DNA of 64,000 nucleotides from Anaerolineae bacterium. GTDB lineage: Bacteria > Chloroflexota > Anaerolineae > Aggregatilineales > Phototrophicaceae. This document shows positions 44,183-53,693 of the stretch, piece after piece (position 1 is the first letter of the stretch; each line of letters begins with the position of its first letter). The DNA is taken from positions 372,001 to 436,000 of the forward strand of contig JAFLCG010000005.1 of the NCBI GenBank assembly GCA_017303635.1, given 5' to 3'. The notes beneath the pieces were generated by a model. That model searched no databases and was not told the DNA's origin. It saw only the letters and a program-made list of their open reading frames with translations. A program made the position numbers and the translations under genes.

Positions 44183-44597
44183 GATCTACACCTGCTGGAC
44201 AATCCAATAGGATGGTAAGAGCGCCTGTAGCTATTATACCGATCATTCTCAAGTCGGGAAAATCAGGACAGCGCTGATCCGGCGTGCCAACCTTCAGAGT
44301 CGGGCTGACCTACACGCACCAGTCTACCCAGGAAGATATTCGCCGTCCGTGCTTTTCACTGGGTTCTCTCGGTTAGCTCTGTTTTGGTGATGGATTGACA
44401 GGCCACTACAACTTGACTACGATCCTCTGCAGGTGGATTCTCTCATCCCCTGTGGCCTTGGTGATCGCGGGAAAGCCCGACCGAGATTCTTCTCGGGGTC
44501 GCGCCAACGCACCGATCACCTGCCGGGGTCCCTTACACCCGCATTTTGTTCTGATCCGGTTCCCTCCAGCCGCCATTCCTGGGCACGAATAACGCAG
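44183..44597. other. Gene-free interval next to a decayed gene
   Basis: No open frame with convincing composition and no repeat or RNA recognised. It may contain unrecognisable remains of the 5' part of the pseudogene that follows. Confidence 0.4.
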
Positions 44598-45020
44598 TGG
44601 TAGAAAACACCAGCGAGAGGTTTCAGCAGAAGCAGATCATTGACCTCAAATCAGATACCCGCTTCAGGATGATATCGCCTTGAAAGGGATTGAATAGGGC
44701 ATCTCAGTAATAGCCAAAGCCCTAGCTTGTATGTCTTCTGGTAGCGGGCGGCTGATCACAACGCCAACAGTTCGTCTAAGCCCTCGCCCTAGAAGCAAAC
44801 CGCGTGGTAAATACTTTGGCGTTGCAACTGAAACACCAACCCCGCAGTTTTGAGAAACTGGTGACACTCCACAGCTCCATCTGCAATCTGCTATTCATGC
44901 GCCCATCTCCGTATCCCGATGGCACTAGGTCCGTCAAATTGGAGAGTGTTTGCATCCCTCGACAATCAGCTGATAAGAATCCGCGCGGTTTAGTTTCTCA
45001 ACCCATATTATTTGAGACGC
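44598..45020 (+). pseudogene. Decayed paralogue of the sigma-factor-like gene at 40122
   Basis: Fragments in several frames match the C-terminal half of the intact gene. GVVENTSERF...IIDLKSDT (44598-44650) matches VPETIYEA...ILDLNADT; DDIALKGIE*GISVIAKALA (about 44672-44730) matches DTLALAGIRAKISVSVQAQA; and NTLALQLKHQPRSFEKLVTLHSS (from 44806) matches HNLALELMSQPRSFEKLVALHTH. Stop codons, frameshifts and an internal deletion are clear. The final part near 44970-45000 (SADKNPRG) matches GADRRG. Confidence 0.75.
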
Positions 45021-45155
45021 ATACTCTCAATGATTAACATCTAAAGGGAAAACGCAGTTACTGATCCAAAACCAACTCGCTGAACGGACATCACATGTAA
45101 ACGGTGGACTAGGAACGAATTCTAACTATTCGTACTTGAAGCGGAGGTAATGAAG

Positions 45156-46715
45156 CTATTTCAGACAATCAAAATGCGTCAAATTAATAACCGTCATTGT
45201 ACCTGTCAGTATTGGCCAGACAATGTCAACTCCGCTCACCCTATATTCCTCTCGGGTGTCGGCAATAGCGGGCCAACCCACATCAACCGCTGCTCGATCA
45301 TCGAGGGTAATGCGCGGAAGCCATCCATTGTTCGGAATAAAGCAGCGAGCGTATATTACTGGACGACTTCGATCATTAAACCCGCGCCACACCACATAGA
45401 CGATGTCGTTTGCATCAATTCCGACAGCCGGTGACTCTTGGCCCGTTGTTCCTGTGGTCGTATACACAAAATCGAGTTGGAATGGAGCTTGCCAGATTCC
45501 CTTTACGTTGCGGGTAAAGTAGAGAAAGTTATCTCCGCCTTGTATAGAATTAACACCAAACCAGAAAACATCAATATTTCCAGTCGAATCGATCATAGCA
45601 GCTGCCCCTGCTGACCAAAACTGGCTATTGCTCAATATATCCAATCCCCATGTTCGTTGACTGTTATTGAAGACCGCTGTCTGTACGGATGATTCCGGGA
45701 AAAACTGCGCTGTGTTTCCAAAAATGTAAACATTGTCTTGTGCATCAAGTTGAATATCAGGATGCCACATGCCGGTTCCTACTGATTCCGGCGTCAGCCA
45801 CCGTGTACCATCAAACCGCATATATTGAACATCTGTGGCCGTCCAGACTACATGCGGACGATTCGCCGAGTCGATAGCAATATCGCGGGCAAAGACACCT
45901 GAGCCTAAAGTCTCTCGTTCGATCAATTCCCCATCACGAATTAGACCATAGTTCAGGTCACCAGGATCAGGAACAACGCCCCATACAAAGTGAATCTGAT
46001 TACTTCGATCAATCGCTGCTGATACATGCGGTTGAGGCAGGATTGTATCTATATCCAGAGGTTGGCTCCAATTGAGGCCAGCATTGGATGAAAAAATAAC
46101 GGCCAACTGACCCGTCAGGTTATTGCGAATGAATAAGGTAAAGTTACCTTCAGAATCACGAAGCAATGGGGTCTGTTTACTGTAGCCAGCAGTATCATAG
46201 TTATCAATGACTCTGCGAAACACTGGTATTGGCGGAGGGGCGGGTGACGGAGTAACGGTTAGAGTAGGTGAAGGGGTTAAAGTTGCAGTAGCTCGAATCT
46301 GGGCTACCAAAGTTCCAATCGGAGGAGGTAGCCACCAATCTGGGGACAGGCCTAGCGCTTGACCCAGTGAAGAAACGGTAATGATAAATCCAATTGTGCT
46401 TGCAATAACTGCTGATGCCAATCCAAACCATCGAACTAACCAGCGACGGCGCACAAAAGCCTGAAACTGCTTAAGAAGTTCGGTGCGTCTATCTCGAGTC
46501 GGTTTTATGAGGTTAGCGTATTTGCTATCCACAAATTCTTGGATGACAGATTCCCTGACAAGATTTTTTCGAAAGGCTGTCGGATAGCGTGTTTCAATAT
46601 ACTCAATAAAGGCCGCAGCTATATCTTGGGCTGAACCCGCTTGCGAACCGTCCTTCCCGTGCTGCTTTTGAAGATAATCATTGAAATGTCTTGCCAGATC
46701 TTTGCGCATCTTCAA
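45156..46715 (-). CDS. Membrane-anchored beta-propeller (BNR-like) protein
   Basis: 519 aa. Residues 1-95 are hydrophilic and helical with a basic end, a single helix at 97-117 spans the membrane, and a Thr/Pro/Ser linker (142-165) leads to an extracytoplasmic domain of about 350 residues. That domain repeats blocks such as AAIDRSNQIHFVWG, IAIDSANRPHVVWT, IQLDAQDNVYIFGN and VGIDANDIVYVVWR, the pattern of sialidase/BNR-type propeller blades. No catalytic motif is recognised. The orientation (cytoplasmic N-terminus) resembles sensor or anti-sigma proteins, but the N-terminal part matches nothing known to me. Confidence 0.7.
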   Translation of the reverse strand: MKMRKDLARHFNDYLQKQHGKDGSQAGSAQDIAAAFIEYIETRYPTAFRKNLVRESVIQEFVDSKYANLIKPTRDRRTELLKQFQAFVRRRWLVRWFGLASAVIASTIGFIITVSSLGQALGLSPDWWLPPPIGTLVAQIRATATLTPSPTLTVTPSPAPPPIPVFRRVIDNYDTAGYSKQTPLLRDSEGNFTLFIRNNLTGQLAVIFSSNAGLNWSQPLDIDTILPQPHVSAAIDRSNQIHFVWGVVPDPGDLNYGLIRDGELIERETLGSGVFARDIAIDSANRPHVVWTATDVQYMRFDGTRWLTPESVGTGMWHPDIQLDAQDNVYIFGNTAQFFPESSVQTAVFNNSQRTWGLDILSNSQFWSAGAAAMIDSTGNIDVFWFGVNSIQGGDNFLYFTRNVKGIWQAPFQLDFVYTTTGTTGQESPAVGIDANDIVYVVWRGFNDRSRPVIYARCFIPNNGWLPRITLDDRAAVDVGWPAIADTREEYRVSGVDIVWPILTGTMTVINLTHFDCLK

Positions 46716-46764
46716 TTACGTTCCTAGCTTGACACCGCGCTGGGTATTCTCTATATGTTAACCT

Positions 46765-47139
46765 ATGGTCGAATATTCCACAGCAAAAAGTAGCATTGAT
46801 TCTTGGGAAAACATAACGATTGCTCAAACCGAAGAAATTGATCTTAAGACTCTTGCCACTGTATTTGAAGATAAGTGGCGTCAATATAGGAAGGAACGCA
46901 TTCTTCTAACAGAAGATGATGGTCATCAGCGTGAGTTTGCAATCTATTCCCTTCCCGTTGACGAACATAGAGTCAAAGCAATGGCGGAAATCATTGAGTT
47001 TACACGTAGTGCAATGTTACTTGGGTATAGGTCAGCCATAGGAACATTGGCTTTGCCGATCAGCTCTGCTGGATTTCTAGATCGTAATCAAAAAGAAATA
47101 GAAGTTCTCTTTTTTCTTGAAAGACTTATCAAACCGTAG
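46765..47139 (+). CDS. Hypothetical protein
   Basis: Not recognised. 124 aa without signal peptide or membrane helix, opening with acidic and Trp-containing sequence, with a helical middle (VKAMAEIIEFTRSAML). Read divergently from the membrane-anchored propeller gene with 49 bp between start codons, so the two may share regulation. Confidence 0.55.
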   Translation: MVEYSTAKSSIDSWENITIAQTEEIDLKTLATVFEDKWRQYRKERILLTEDDGHQREFAIYSLPVDEHRVKAMAEIIEFTRSAMLLGYRSAIGTLALPISSAGFLDRNQKEIEVLFFLERLIKP

Positions 47140-47740
47140 ACAGACGGCCAACGCACAGGATTCTCGTACATAACAAAAATATCCGCTGATGAGCTTTCTT
47201 CAGTGAGGGATAAGGTTGATCGAACCAACCGGCCTGCGCTGTTCAGACCGATAACCGGATGCACTACCCCGCCGGGGATAACGCGGCGGCGGAAAGCAAC
47301 GGGTGTTGAGGCAGTGGACGATCCCAGCCAGGCGCGTGAGCGTGGGATACTGGACGGTGTACCGACTGAGGCGCACGACTTCATCGTCGAGACGATAGCG
47401 ATACAGGCGTTCAGGACAGATCAGGTGTTTCCGCCGTGCCCAGGCTTGCAGGCGCAGCAGTTCCCGCTGGCGATTGTAGACGTTCAGGATGCTGAAAAAG
47501 GTACGGAAGGAAGACTGCATAATGAATACTATGAGTCTAACAAACAGGCCAGGTGGGAGTCTACCACCGTGCAGCACGGGTTCCATCCGCAGGCAGTCGC
47601 CCACCCTGCATGGAGCGCCCTATTTTCCTGCGATCCTCCCGGCAGGATAAAGGGAGGAAACCCTCGCCTCGTGCTGATAAGGCATCCGGTCTGGACGCCC
47701 GCCCCGCACGCTGGAATCCCCAGCATATCACATCCAGCGA
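47140..47740. other. Interval downstream of the replication-relaxation gene
   Basis: Two overlapping open frames compete: plus 47203-47802 and minus 47200-47604. The minus one contains a protein-like stretch (LLRLQAWARRKHL ... RLDDEVVRLSRY) and follows the replication-relaxation gene on the same strand, but no ribosome site supports its starts. Neither is called. The region may hold a degraded gene. Confidence 0.35.
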
Positions 47741-48730
47741 TTACCCGTTGGGCAAGCGCGGTTTGCGGGCTGAGGCGGCGAATATCTTCTCTCCCGTCTT
47801 AAACAGCGGTAAGGGTTCGGCCTCCCCTCCTCGCTGCCAGATCGGGCTGGTGAGAATCGTTTCCGGGGTGATCTGGTCAAGGGTGGTGAAGTAGAAACGG
47901 TTGGCGTCCTTTTTGGCAGCCAGTTCGGTTTGGCGTTTCATGTTACGGAGACGGCGCTCGCCGGTCGTCACAATCAACCATTGCCCGGCGTGGGTGCCAA
48001 AGCGGGCTTGGTACGGGGGACTATCGAGATAGGCTAACCCCGGCAGCACCTTCTCGCGGACAAAACGGGGGTTGTCTTCGGTGCGGCGGTCAATCTCCCA
48101 AAGGAAACGAAAGCTCCGTCCCGCCCGCTCGATCTGGCAATAGCCATCCGGGATGAGGGTGCGGGTATCGCGTTTGCCGGTGGCATCCACAAACTCCACC
48201 CGATCCGGTTGAGCATGGAATTCACTCTCGGGTAGCCACTGAAGCAGGTCAAAGCCTGCTTCCTGTTCACAGGCTTTTGTCAGGGCAATCCGTACCTCAT
48301 TAACCGCCAGATCATGCTCGACCTGGGACCAGCGCGGTTCGCGGCGGTAGCTGAACTCGGAGAGGCTTTGCCCGGATAAACCCGCCACATAAGCCGCCCC
48401 CTGCTCCCCCAACCAATAGAGCATGTCCGGGTACGCCGCCCGCTGCCTGCGGTTGAGGCGTTCCAGATAGCCATGCTGGTAGAGGAGCATCAGGCGATTG
48501 GTGGTGGCCGTCCGCGATCCAAAGAACAATCGCTTCAGTTGCTCAAAGGACAGCACGCCATCATGGGTGTGAACCGTCTCCAGAATACGTCTGTCGCGGT
48601 CTGTAAGGCGCAGGACGGGCAGGTTGTCCGGTGTTGTGCGTTCATAACGCGGCATCGGGGTTACGAGGCGTTTAACGAGCTTGGGTGCGGTCTGGGAGGG
48701 TGTTGAGGCGGAGGGTTGAAAGAGCGGCAT
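47741..48730 (-). CDS. Replication-relaxation family protein (first copy)
   Basis: 329 aa. An N-terminal winged helix (LTDRDRRILETVHTHDGVLSFEQLKRLFF, then NRLMLLYQHGYLERL) and a following domain with VEHDLAVNEVRIAL, IPDGYCQIE and FLWEIDRRTE, the pattern of the replication-relaxation family found on plasmids and conjugative elements. The D/E-rich residues in the second domain resemble a nuclease-like fold. It is a paralogue of the next gene; both end with a similar FTTLDQITPETILT-type block. The exact activity of the family is poorly defined. Confidence 0.75.
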   Translation of the reverse strand: MPLFQPSASTPSQTAPKLVKRLVTPMPRYERTTPDNLPVLRLTDRDRRILETVHTHDGVLSFEQLKRLFFGSRTATTNRLMLLYQHGYLERLNRRQRAAYPDMLYWLGEQGAAYVAGLSGQSLSEFSYRREPRWSQVEHDLAVNEVRIALTKACEQEAGFDLLQWLPESEFHAQPDRVEFVDATGKRDTRTLIPDGYCQIERAGRSFRFLWEIDRRTEDNPRFVREKVLPGLAYLDSPPYQARFGTHAGQWLIVTTGERRLRNMKRQTELAAKKDANRFYFTTLDQITPETILTSPIWQRGGEAEPLPLFKTGEKIFAASARKPRLPNG

Positions 48731-48801
48731 GGTTTCACCCTAGCAGGTTGACCTTGAGTCCGCAAGCACACACCCCACTTGTCGTTAGTACCCTCCTGCC
48801 C

Positions 48802-49680
48802 CTAACCCATTAACGCCCGTTTCTCCTCGCTCTCCAGCCGTTCCCAGATAGGAGCCGTGAGGATCGTCTCCGGGCTGATCTGGTCAAAGGTGGTGAACCA
48901 ATACTTGCGGTCGCCACCCGCTTCCTGGGTGATAAGTTTGAGGTTTTTCAGCCGTTCCTTGCCCGGACACACAATCAGGATCCGCAAGCTCCGGGTATGA
49001 AATCTGGCCTGATAGCCCCCGCCGCGGGTGTAGGCTTCGTAGACGGCAATCTGCGGTTTGAAGGCGCTGCGCGCTTCCGTCCCCCGATCCAATTCCAGAA
49101 AGAAGTGGGCGGTTCCGGCAGGTGCCGTCACCACAAAGTAGCCATCCGGGTAGACTGGCTTCTTTTGCTCGCGTCCCCGGCCATCGCGGAGAAACACATA
49201 ATCCGGTTGGGCGCGAAACAGGCTCTCGTCCAGCCAGGTGTCTAGCAGGTAGCATTGCGTCTGACAGGCCAGCGTGACGGCCACCCGCACCTCGTTAACC
49301 TCCAGCAGATGATCGAGCGTATGAGCCGGAATGCTCTTGGGGAAACGGCGGATGTCCGTATCCAGTAATCCCTGCTGGCGAATGAGCACCTCGGCTCCGC
49401 GTTTGCCCAGAGTGTACAAGATGGGGCTGGAGGCTGGGCCACCTTCGACCACACTCTGGAAGTGCCGATCCACATACTCGTGTTGAAACAACCGTTGCAA
49501 CCGGTATTGAGCCGTGGAGCGCGAGCTGAAGAAAAGCCGCTCCAACTGCTGCCCCCGAATGACCTGAAACTGGTTGACCGCTAGAAGCAGCATCTGGTCA
49601 CGGTCGGTCAGCACCATCGGGGGCCGTTCATCCGGTTTGACCCGTCGGGCGCGGGGTAACCGTTTCTTGCGCTCACTCAT
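48802..49680 (-). CDS. Replication-relaxation family protein (second copy)
   Basis: 292 aa, same layout as its neighbour: winged helix LTDRDQMLLLAVNQFQVIRGQQLERLFF, then HLLEVNEVRVAVTL, YPDGYFVV, FLELDRGTE and FTTFDQISPETILTAPIWER. Its start overlaps the stop of the ATPase gene (ATGG/TGA region 49677-49680), so ATPase and this protein are co-translated. Two non-identical copies side by side suggest a heteromeric DNA-binding or nicking complex working with the ATPase. Confidence 0.75.
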   Translation of the reverse strand: MSERKKRLPRARRVKPDERPPMVLTDRDQMLLLAVNQFQVIRGQQLERLFFSSRSTAQYRLQRLFQHEYVDRHFQSVVEGGPASSPILYTLGKRGAEVLIRQQGLLDTDIRRFPKSIPAHTLDHLLEVNEVRVAVTLACQTQCYLLDTWLDESLFRAQPDYVFLRDGRGREQKKPVYPDGYFVVTAPAGTAHFFLELDRGTEARSAFKPQIAVYEAYTRGGGYQARFHTRSLRILIVCPGKERLKNLKLITQEAGGDRKYWFTTFDQISPETILTAPIWERLESEEKRALMG

Positions 49681-52337
49681 GGCGTGTCAAAGTCCTGCAA
49701 GCCGTCGCTGGAGACGCCCGCCGTCTTCCGGGTCGTTTTCTTGACCTGGTAGCGTTTCTTGAGCCAACTGGCGACTTCCTTGCCAGTCAGCGAGGTGTAC
49801 GGTGAGGCCGTCTGGAGCTGCCCGCTACCCGTGCCGTTACTGGTGACCGCCGGTGGTGGCAGAGTCTTGATGAGGAAAGGCGGCAAGCTCTGTCCTTGAG
49901 CGCGGGTCTTGACAGCAGCCTGATAGGTACCAAGTTTGAGGAGGTCAGCCCGCGGCAGTTCGGGTTCAAAGAGGCGGGATAAACTCTTGCTGTCACTCTC
50001 GCCCACTTCAAAGAGGATGTGGGTGCCGACATTCCCCAGAATGCCTTCCAGGGTTTCCGAACTCAACTGCTTCATATACTGGTTGGCCAAGGTGAGCGAC
50101 AAGCCAAACTTGCGGGCAGTGGCAAACATCTCCGGGATGGGGGTCGTCACCATGCGCTCGACTTCATCGACATACACCTGACTGCGCGGTAGTTCCCCAT
50201 CTTTCAAGTACCCCAATGACTGGGCGGCCACAAACAGCTGCGCCAGGAGAAACGCCCCCAGGGTGCCACTTTCGGACTGAATGCTGGCTCCCGACAGGTT
50301 GAATAGCACCACCTTTTTCCCGGTGAGGAAAGCCGCCGTATCCAGTGCCTGCGGATGGCAGGTCATCTGTTCCAGTGCCGGGTTACCGAGAAAGGCCTGG
50401 GTGCGCGTCAGGATCGGGGAGGCAATCTCCATCTGCTCACTTTTGGGTTGAGACTCAAACCAACTCCAGAACTCACGCAGCGAATAGGCTTCATCTGGCA
50501 GCGCATCGACGATTTTGTTTCGGTATTCCCCCGACATCAAGACCCGTGAAATGTCGCGGGGGGTCGCTTCGGGATCGGTGAGCAGCGTCTGGATGACGTT
50601 CCGAAAGACATAATCCATCCGGTCACGCCAGACACTTTCGTAAAGTTTGCGAAACACCCAGTAGATCAGATTGAACGCCGTCTCCTGACCCACACCTGGC
50701 GGCAAGCGGAAGGGATTGAGGGGCACCGGATGGTCGCTTTGCCCGCAGTTGAGCACGATCAGCCGGTCGCTGGCTGTCGCCCCGTGCGTCCGCAGCACAT
50801 CATCCACCAACTTGCCATGGGGATCGAGCAGGATCACCCCTCGCCCAGCCTCGATGTCCTGGGCGATCAGGTTATGGACCAGCGTGCTCTTCCCGGTGCC
50901 GGTTTTGCCGAGGATGGTCAGGTGGTAGGCGCGGTCAGCCCCTGACAGATACACCTTCGGTTGACTGCCCCGCCGGGCAGCGAGACCCAGGCAGATTTGT
51001 CCCTGCCCACCCTGCCGGGCGGCTTCCGGCACCGGCACCCCAGCCCACAGAATGCGCTCAGCAGTGAAACGCTCATCCGGCAAATGCCAGAGGGAAGCCA
51101 ACTCGCGCGTTTCCAACACCAGCAGGAACTGCTTCCAGGGGACCCGATCCCCGAAAACTTCCCCGCCAAAGAGCACCCTGGACACATCCGGCAAGACCTC
51201 AGCGGCTTGCGGGGTTTGCACGACGGAAGATTCCCCCGCCCGCACGAGGCTGTTGTGGCGGGCTTGGGTGAAGCCCACCAGACTCCCGACCACGCCCGAC
51301 AACTCCGCGAGCCGTTCGCGCACTTCGCTTTCAATCGTCACCACCAGAAAAGCATGATAGAAGGCTTGTCCCAACTTGCTGTTGAGAAGCCGTTCATCCA
51401 ACCCGTGCAGGTTGTTCTCCTCCCGGTCAGTGGGAACTGCGGACAAGGGGCCAATCGCCCCTTCCTTCAGGCGTTCGCGGGCGCGGTCTCGCGCCAGGCT
51501 GGACGTCGTGAAGGTGAGGAGCGTTAGGACGATGCGCTCATGACTGCCCTTCCGCAGGAAATCGAGCCGTTTGGTGGTGGGAATCAGGGGATCATCCGTC
51601 TTGAGTTGATCCAGCGTCAGGATGGGAGCCGGATACTCATTGGCCAGGGCAAAGAAATGATGCTGTCGAAACACACGCGGCAGGGTGGCGTTCGCTGCCG
51701 ACGCTACCGGTAGCGTCTCCACCTCAGCCCGCGGATACTGGCTTCGGATGGTATCCAGGAGGGTCTGTGTCTTCACGGTGCCAGCCGGATCCACCACTTG
51801 CCAGCCGATGACCTCGCCATCTCCCACCACCTGAAAAGCCAGCTGGGGCGAGAGGGCCAAGAGTTCCTTGACAAGGTTGACCCCCGCCGATGGATTCATC
51901 GCTTCGCGGGGCACGCGGATCGTGTAGGTAATGGGGGCTGAAGGAAAGAGGGGTTTGATGGGAATGCTGGAGATGTCCAGTTGGGCGGCCTGTCCCCGAC
52001 GATAAGCCGTGTAGCTGGCTACCAGGCCCGCCGCCCCGATGGCCAGGTACATCCACCCTTGACGCTGACTCGTGACTAGCGTGCTGTTGATCTGAGCAAC
52101 GCCAATCAGGAGTCCGGTCGCCCCGATCCCCAACCCGACGCCGATCCAGCGTTTGTGGTTGTAGCTCATGCCGCCTTCACGCGGGACATGGGGAGCCACC
52201 GGACGATACGGCTGCGGTTTGTACCGGAAGACTTCGTACAGTGCTTTGGTCAGTGCCAAAAGCCCTAGAGTGGCTAACCCGATCAGACACCCAGCTGCTT
52301 CAGCTGACCCATCCGAGGAACGCCGTGACCGCGCCAT
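49677..52337 (-). CDS. VirD4/HerA-like membrane-associated ATPase (DNA transfer)
   Basis: 886 aa. Hydrophobic segments at about 17-31, 64-82 and 96-113 anchor the N-terminus; the middle (120-440) is a TraC/VirB4-like preamble. The motor domain has Walker A GKTGTGKS (477-484), LLDPHGKLVDDVL, Walker B QVYVDEVERM and LANQYMKQLSSETLEGI. This is the pattern of conjugative coupling proteins and HerA-type ATPases of integrative elements, which pump DNA. No relaxase with His-hydrophobe-His motif is seen nearby; the two replication-relaxation proteins downstream may take that place. Confidence 0.82.
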   Translation of the reverse strand: MARSRRSSDGSAEAAGCLIGLATLGLLALTKALYEVFRYKPQPYRPVAPHVPREGGMSYNHKRWIGVGLGIGATGLLIGVAQINSTLVTSQRQGWMYLAIGAAGLVASYTAYRRGQAAQLDISSIPIKPLFPSAPITYTIRVPREAMNPSAGVNLVKELLALSPQLAFQVVGDGEVIGWQVVDPAGTVKTQTLLDTIRSQYPRAEVETLPVASAANATLPRVFRQHHFFALANEYPAPILTLDQLKTDDPLIPTTKRLDFLRKGSHERIVLTLLTFTTSSLARDRARERLKEGAIGPLSAVPTDREENNLHGLDERLLNSKLGQAFYHAFLVVTIESEVRERLAELSGVVGSLVGFTQARHNSLVRAGESSVVQTPQAAEVLPDVSRVLFGGEVFGDRVPWKQFLLVLETRELASLWHLPDERFTAERILWAGVPVPEAARQGGQGQICLGLAARRGSQPKVYLSGADRAYHLTILGKTGTGKSTLVHNLIAQDIEAGRGVILLDPHGKLVDDVLRTHGATASDRLIVLNCGQSDHPVPLNPFRLPPGVGQETAFNLIYWVFRKLYESVWRDRMDYVFRNVIQTLLTDPEATPRDISRVLMSGEYRNKIVDALPDEAYSLREFWSWFESQPKSEQMEIASPILTRTQAFLGNPALEQMTCHPQALDTAAFLTGKKVVLFNLSGASIQSESGTLGAFLLAQLFVAAQSLGYLKDGELPRSQVYVDEVERMVTTPIPEMFATARKFGLSLTLANQYMKQLSSETLEGILGNVGTHILFEVGESDSKSLSRLFEPELPRADLLKLGTYQAAVKTRAQGQSLPPFLIKTLPPPAVTSNGTGSGQLQTASPYTSLTGKEVASWLKKRYQVKKTTRKTAGVSSDGLQDFDTP

Positions 52338-53173
52338 CGCCCCATCCCCTTTCTTGCAAAAAGTTATTCTTGGTTCCCAACCATCCCCTCCATTGAACAG
52401 GCAATTGACCCCGGACGCAAGTGATTGCCGCTGAAGAAACCAGGTATCACTCTGGGTACGGTAACTGCAACCGGATCAAGAACCGCATCTTACGGCAGCA
52501 TCAGGATGGCTCGTGACGGCTGGCGAGTCACTCCAAAACAACCGATTTAGGGTCATGAGAGGTCATAGGAGAGGCTTATGTATCCGACTCCGACGAATGA
52601 CCCGTCTGGGGATCAATCGCCCGGCTAGACACCCTACAATGCCTCTGGCGAGCGAAAACTCCAGATATAGGGGGAGTTCGTGGACTGGGTTCTTTCCATC
52701 AGCACCGGCAACCGACAGGCACACCAAAACCACTCCGCACCGCTCCCCTGAGATTCGCCGACCCCCGTCAGGCCGGAGGCCGACCGCCCACGCCCAGCGA
52801 GGGGATCGCCCCGTCTGCGGGGTGAGCCACCGCGCCCGCCGAGGTCTGCCGAGGGCATCGCTGACCCACCAGCCACCTGTCCCCCACGATTCCGTCAGGA
52901 AGCGGATGGGGGCTGCCGTTTACGGCAGAAGGTGCTGGGGGTCAAGACGGGGGTGTGGGCGGTCGGGCTTTGGGTACTCCCAAAGGCCGACGGGGGATCA
53001 GCCTACGATTGGGGGGTGGGTTCAGGGCGTGTGCAGAGGGGGACGTCTGGCTTGCCGGGACGCCACCCACCAACCGCCCTGGATACCCCCCATGAGGACG
53101 GCTGATAGGTATTGGGCTGCGAGTGGCTGATCTGGTCTGAGGCGGTGCATCACTGGACGAGGGGCGGTAGCAA
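52338..53173. other. GC-rich noncoding block before the candidate origin
   Basis: The only long frame (plus 52513-53130) has Arg/Pro/Gly-rich composition typical of chance frames in GC-rich DNA. Perfect hairpins occur at 52913-52928 (CTGCCGT-TT-ACGGCAG) and 52968-52985 (CTTTGGG-TACT-CCCAAAG). Lying between a transfer ATPase and the partition genes, this is where an origin of transfer would be expected, but no known nick site was recognised. Confidence 0.35.
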
Positions 53174-53189
53174 ATGGTGGGTGGTCATT

Positions 53190-53650
53190 CCAGTGTCGGT
53201 ATCAGTCTGTCGTTCACAACTTCAATCGCTATCATACTGATACAACATTTTGTACTCGTTCACAAAACCAACTCGGAAGCAGGTGGTCTTGTGGATAACT
53301 GTTATAGGCTCTCCCCCCTGGACACAACACCCCTGATTGACCACTTTAATTTGCTTCGCAAATTCGCTTTTAGTAACATACAAGATAGATATATTGTGTA
53401 CTTGTTTGTTCTAAACGAGTTCAACCTCAAAACGGCGCGTTGAAGTTCTTTCAAGGCGCTGTTTCTTGTTTACTGCCCTGAAGCTTCCCTCGTCTCGTTT
53501 GTAGAGACACGCACCGACCCTCCGGCTTTGGTGTTCGGGCTTCCCCTGGGTGATGGTGGCTCCTGCGCCACACGCCTCGCTGATACCTTAGAACGTATCA
53601 GCAACACGGTTTTCTCCGATCACACTCCCCTACTCACCGGCTGATACGTC
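53190..53650. other. Candidate replication origin
   Basis: An AT-rich tract (about 53215-53445) contains a perfect DnaA box TGTGGATAA (53290-53298) and a repeated TCGTTCACAA (53210 and 53256). The 7-mer CTGATAC occurs five times in 450 bp: inverted at 53199, direct at 53237 and 53580, inverted at 53595, direct at 53641; the 53580/53595 pair makes a hairpin. Partition repeats and parA lie next to it. An 89-codon frame here is likely chance. No initiator gene is adjacent; the primase at 62777 is a possible partner. Confidence 0.5.
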
Positions 53651-53693
53651 CACCATAACCATTTGGGGTTTGAGTCGTCAAGAGGCGCTAAAA

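Noticed and set aside
47203..47802. 199-codon plus-strand open frame
   Set aside because: Antisense to the end of the replication-relaxation gene and with unlikely composition.
52513..53130. 205-codon plus-strand open frame
   Set aside because: Arg/Gly/Pro/Thr-rich shadow-type composition in GC-rich DNA, no ribosome site.
53174..53443. 89-codon plus-strand open frame
   Set aside because: Covers the AT-rich tract with DnaA box and repeats; no ribosome site and low-complexity hydrophobic content.
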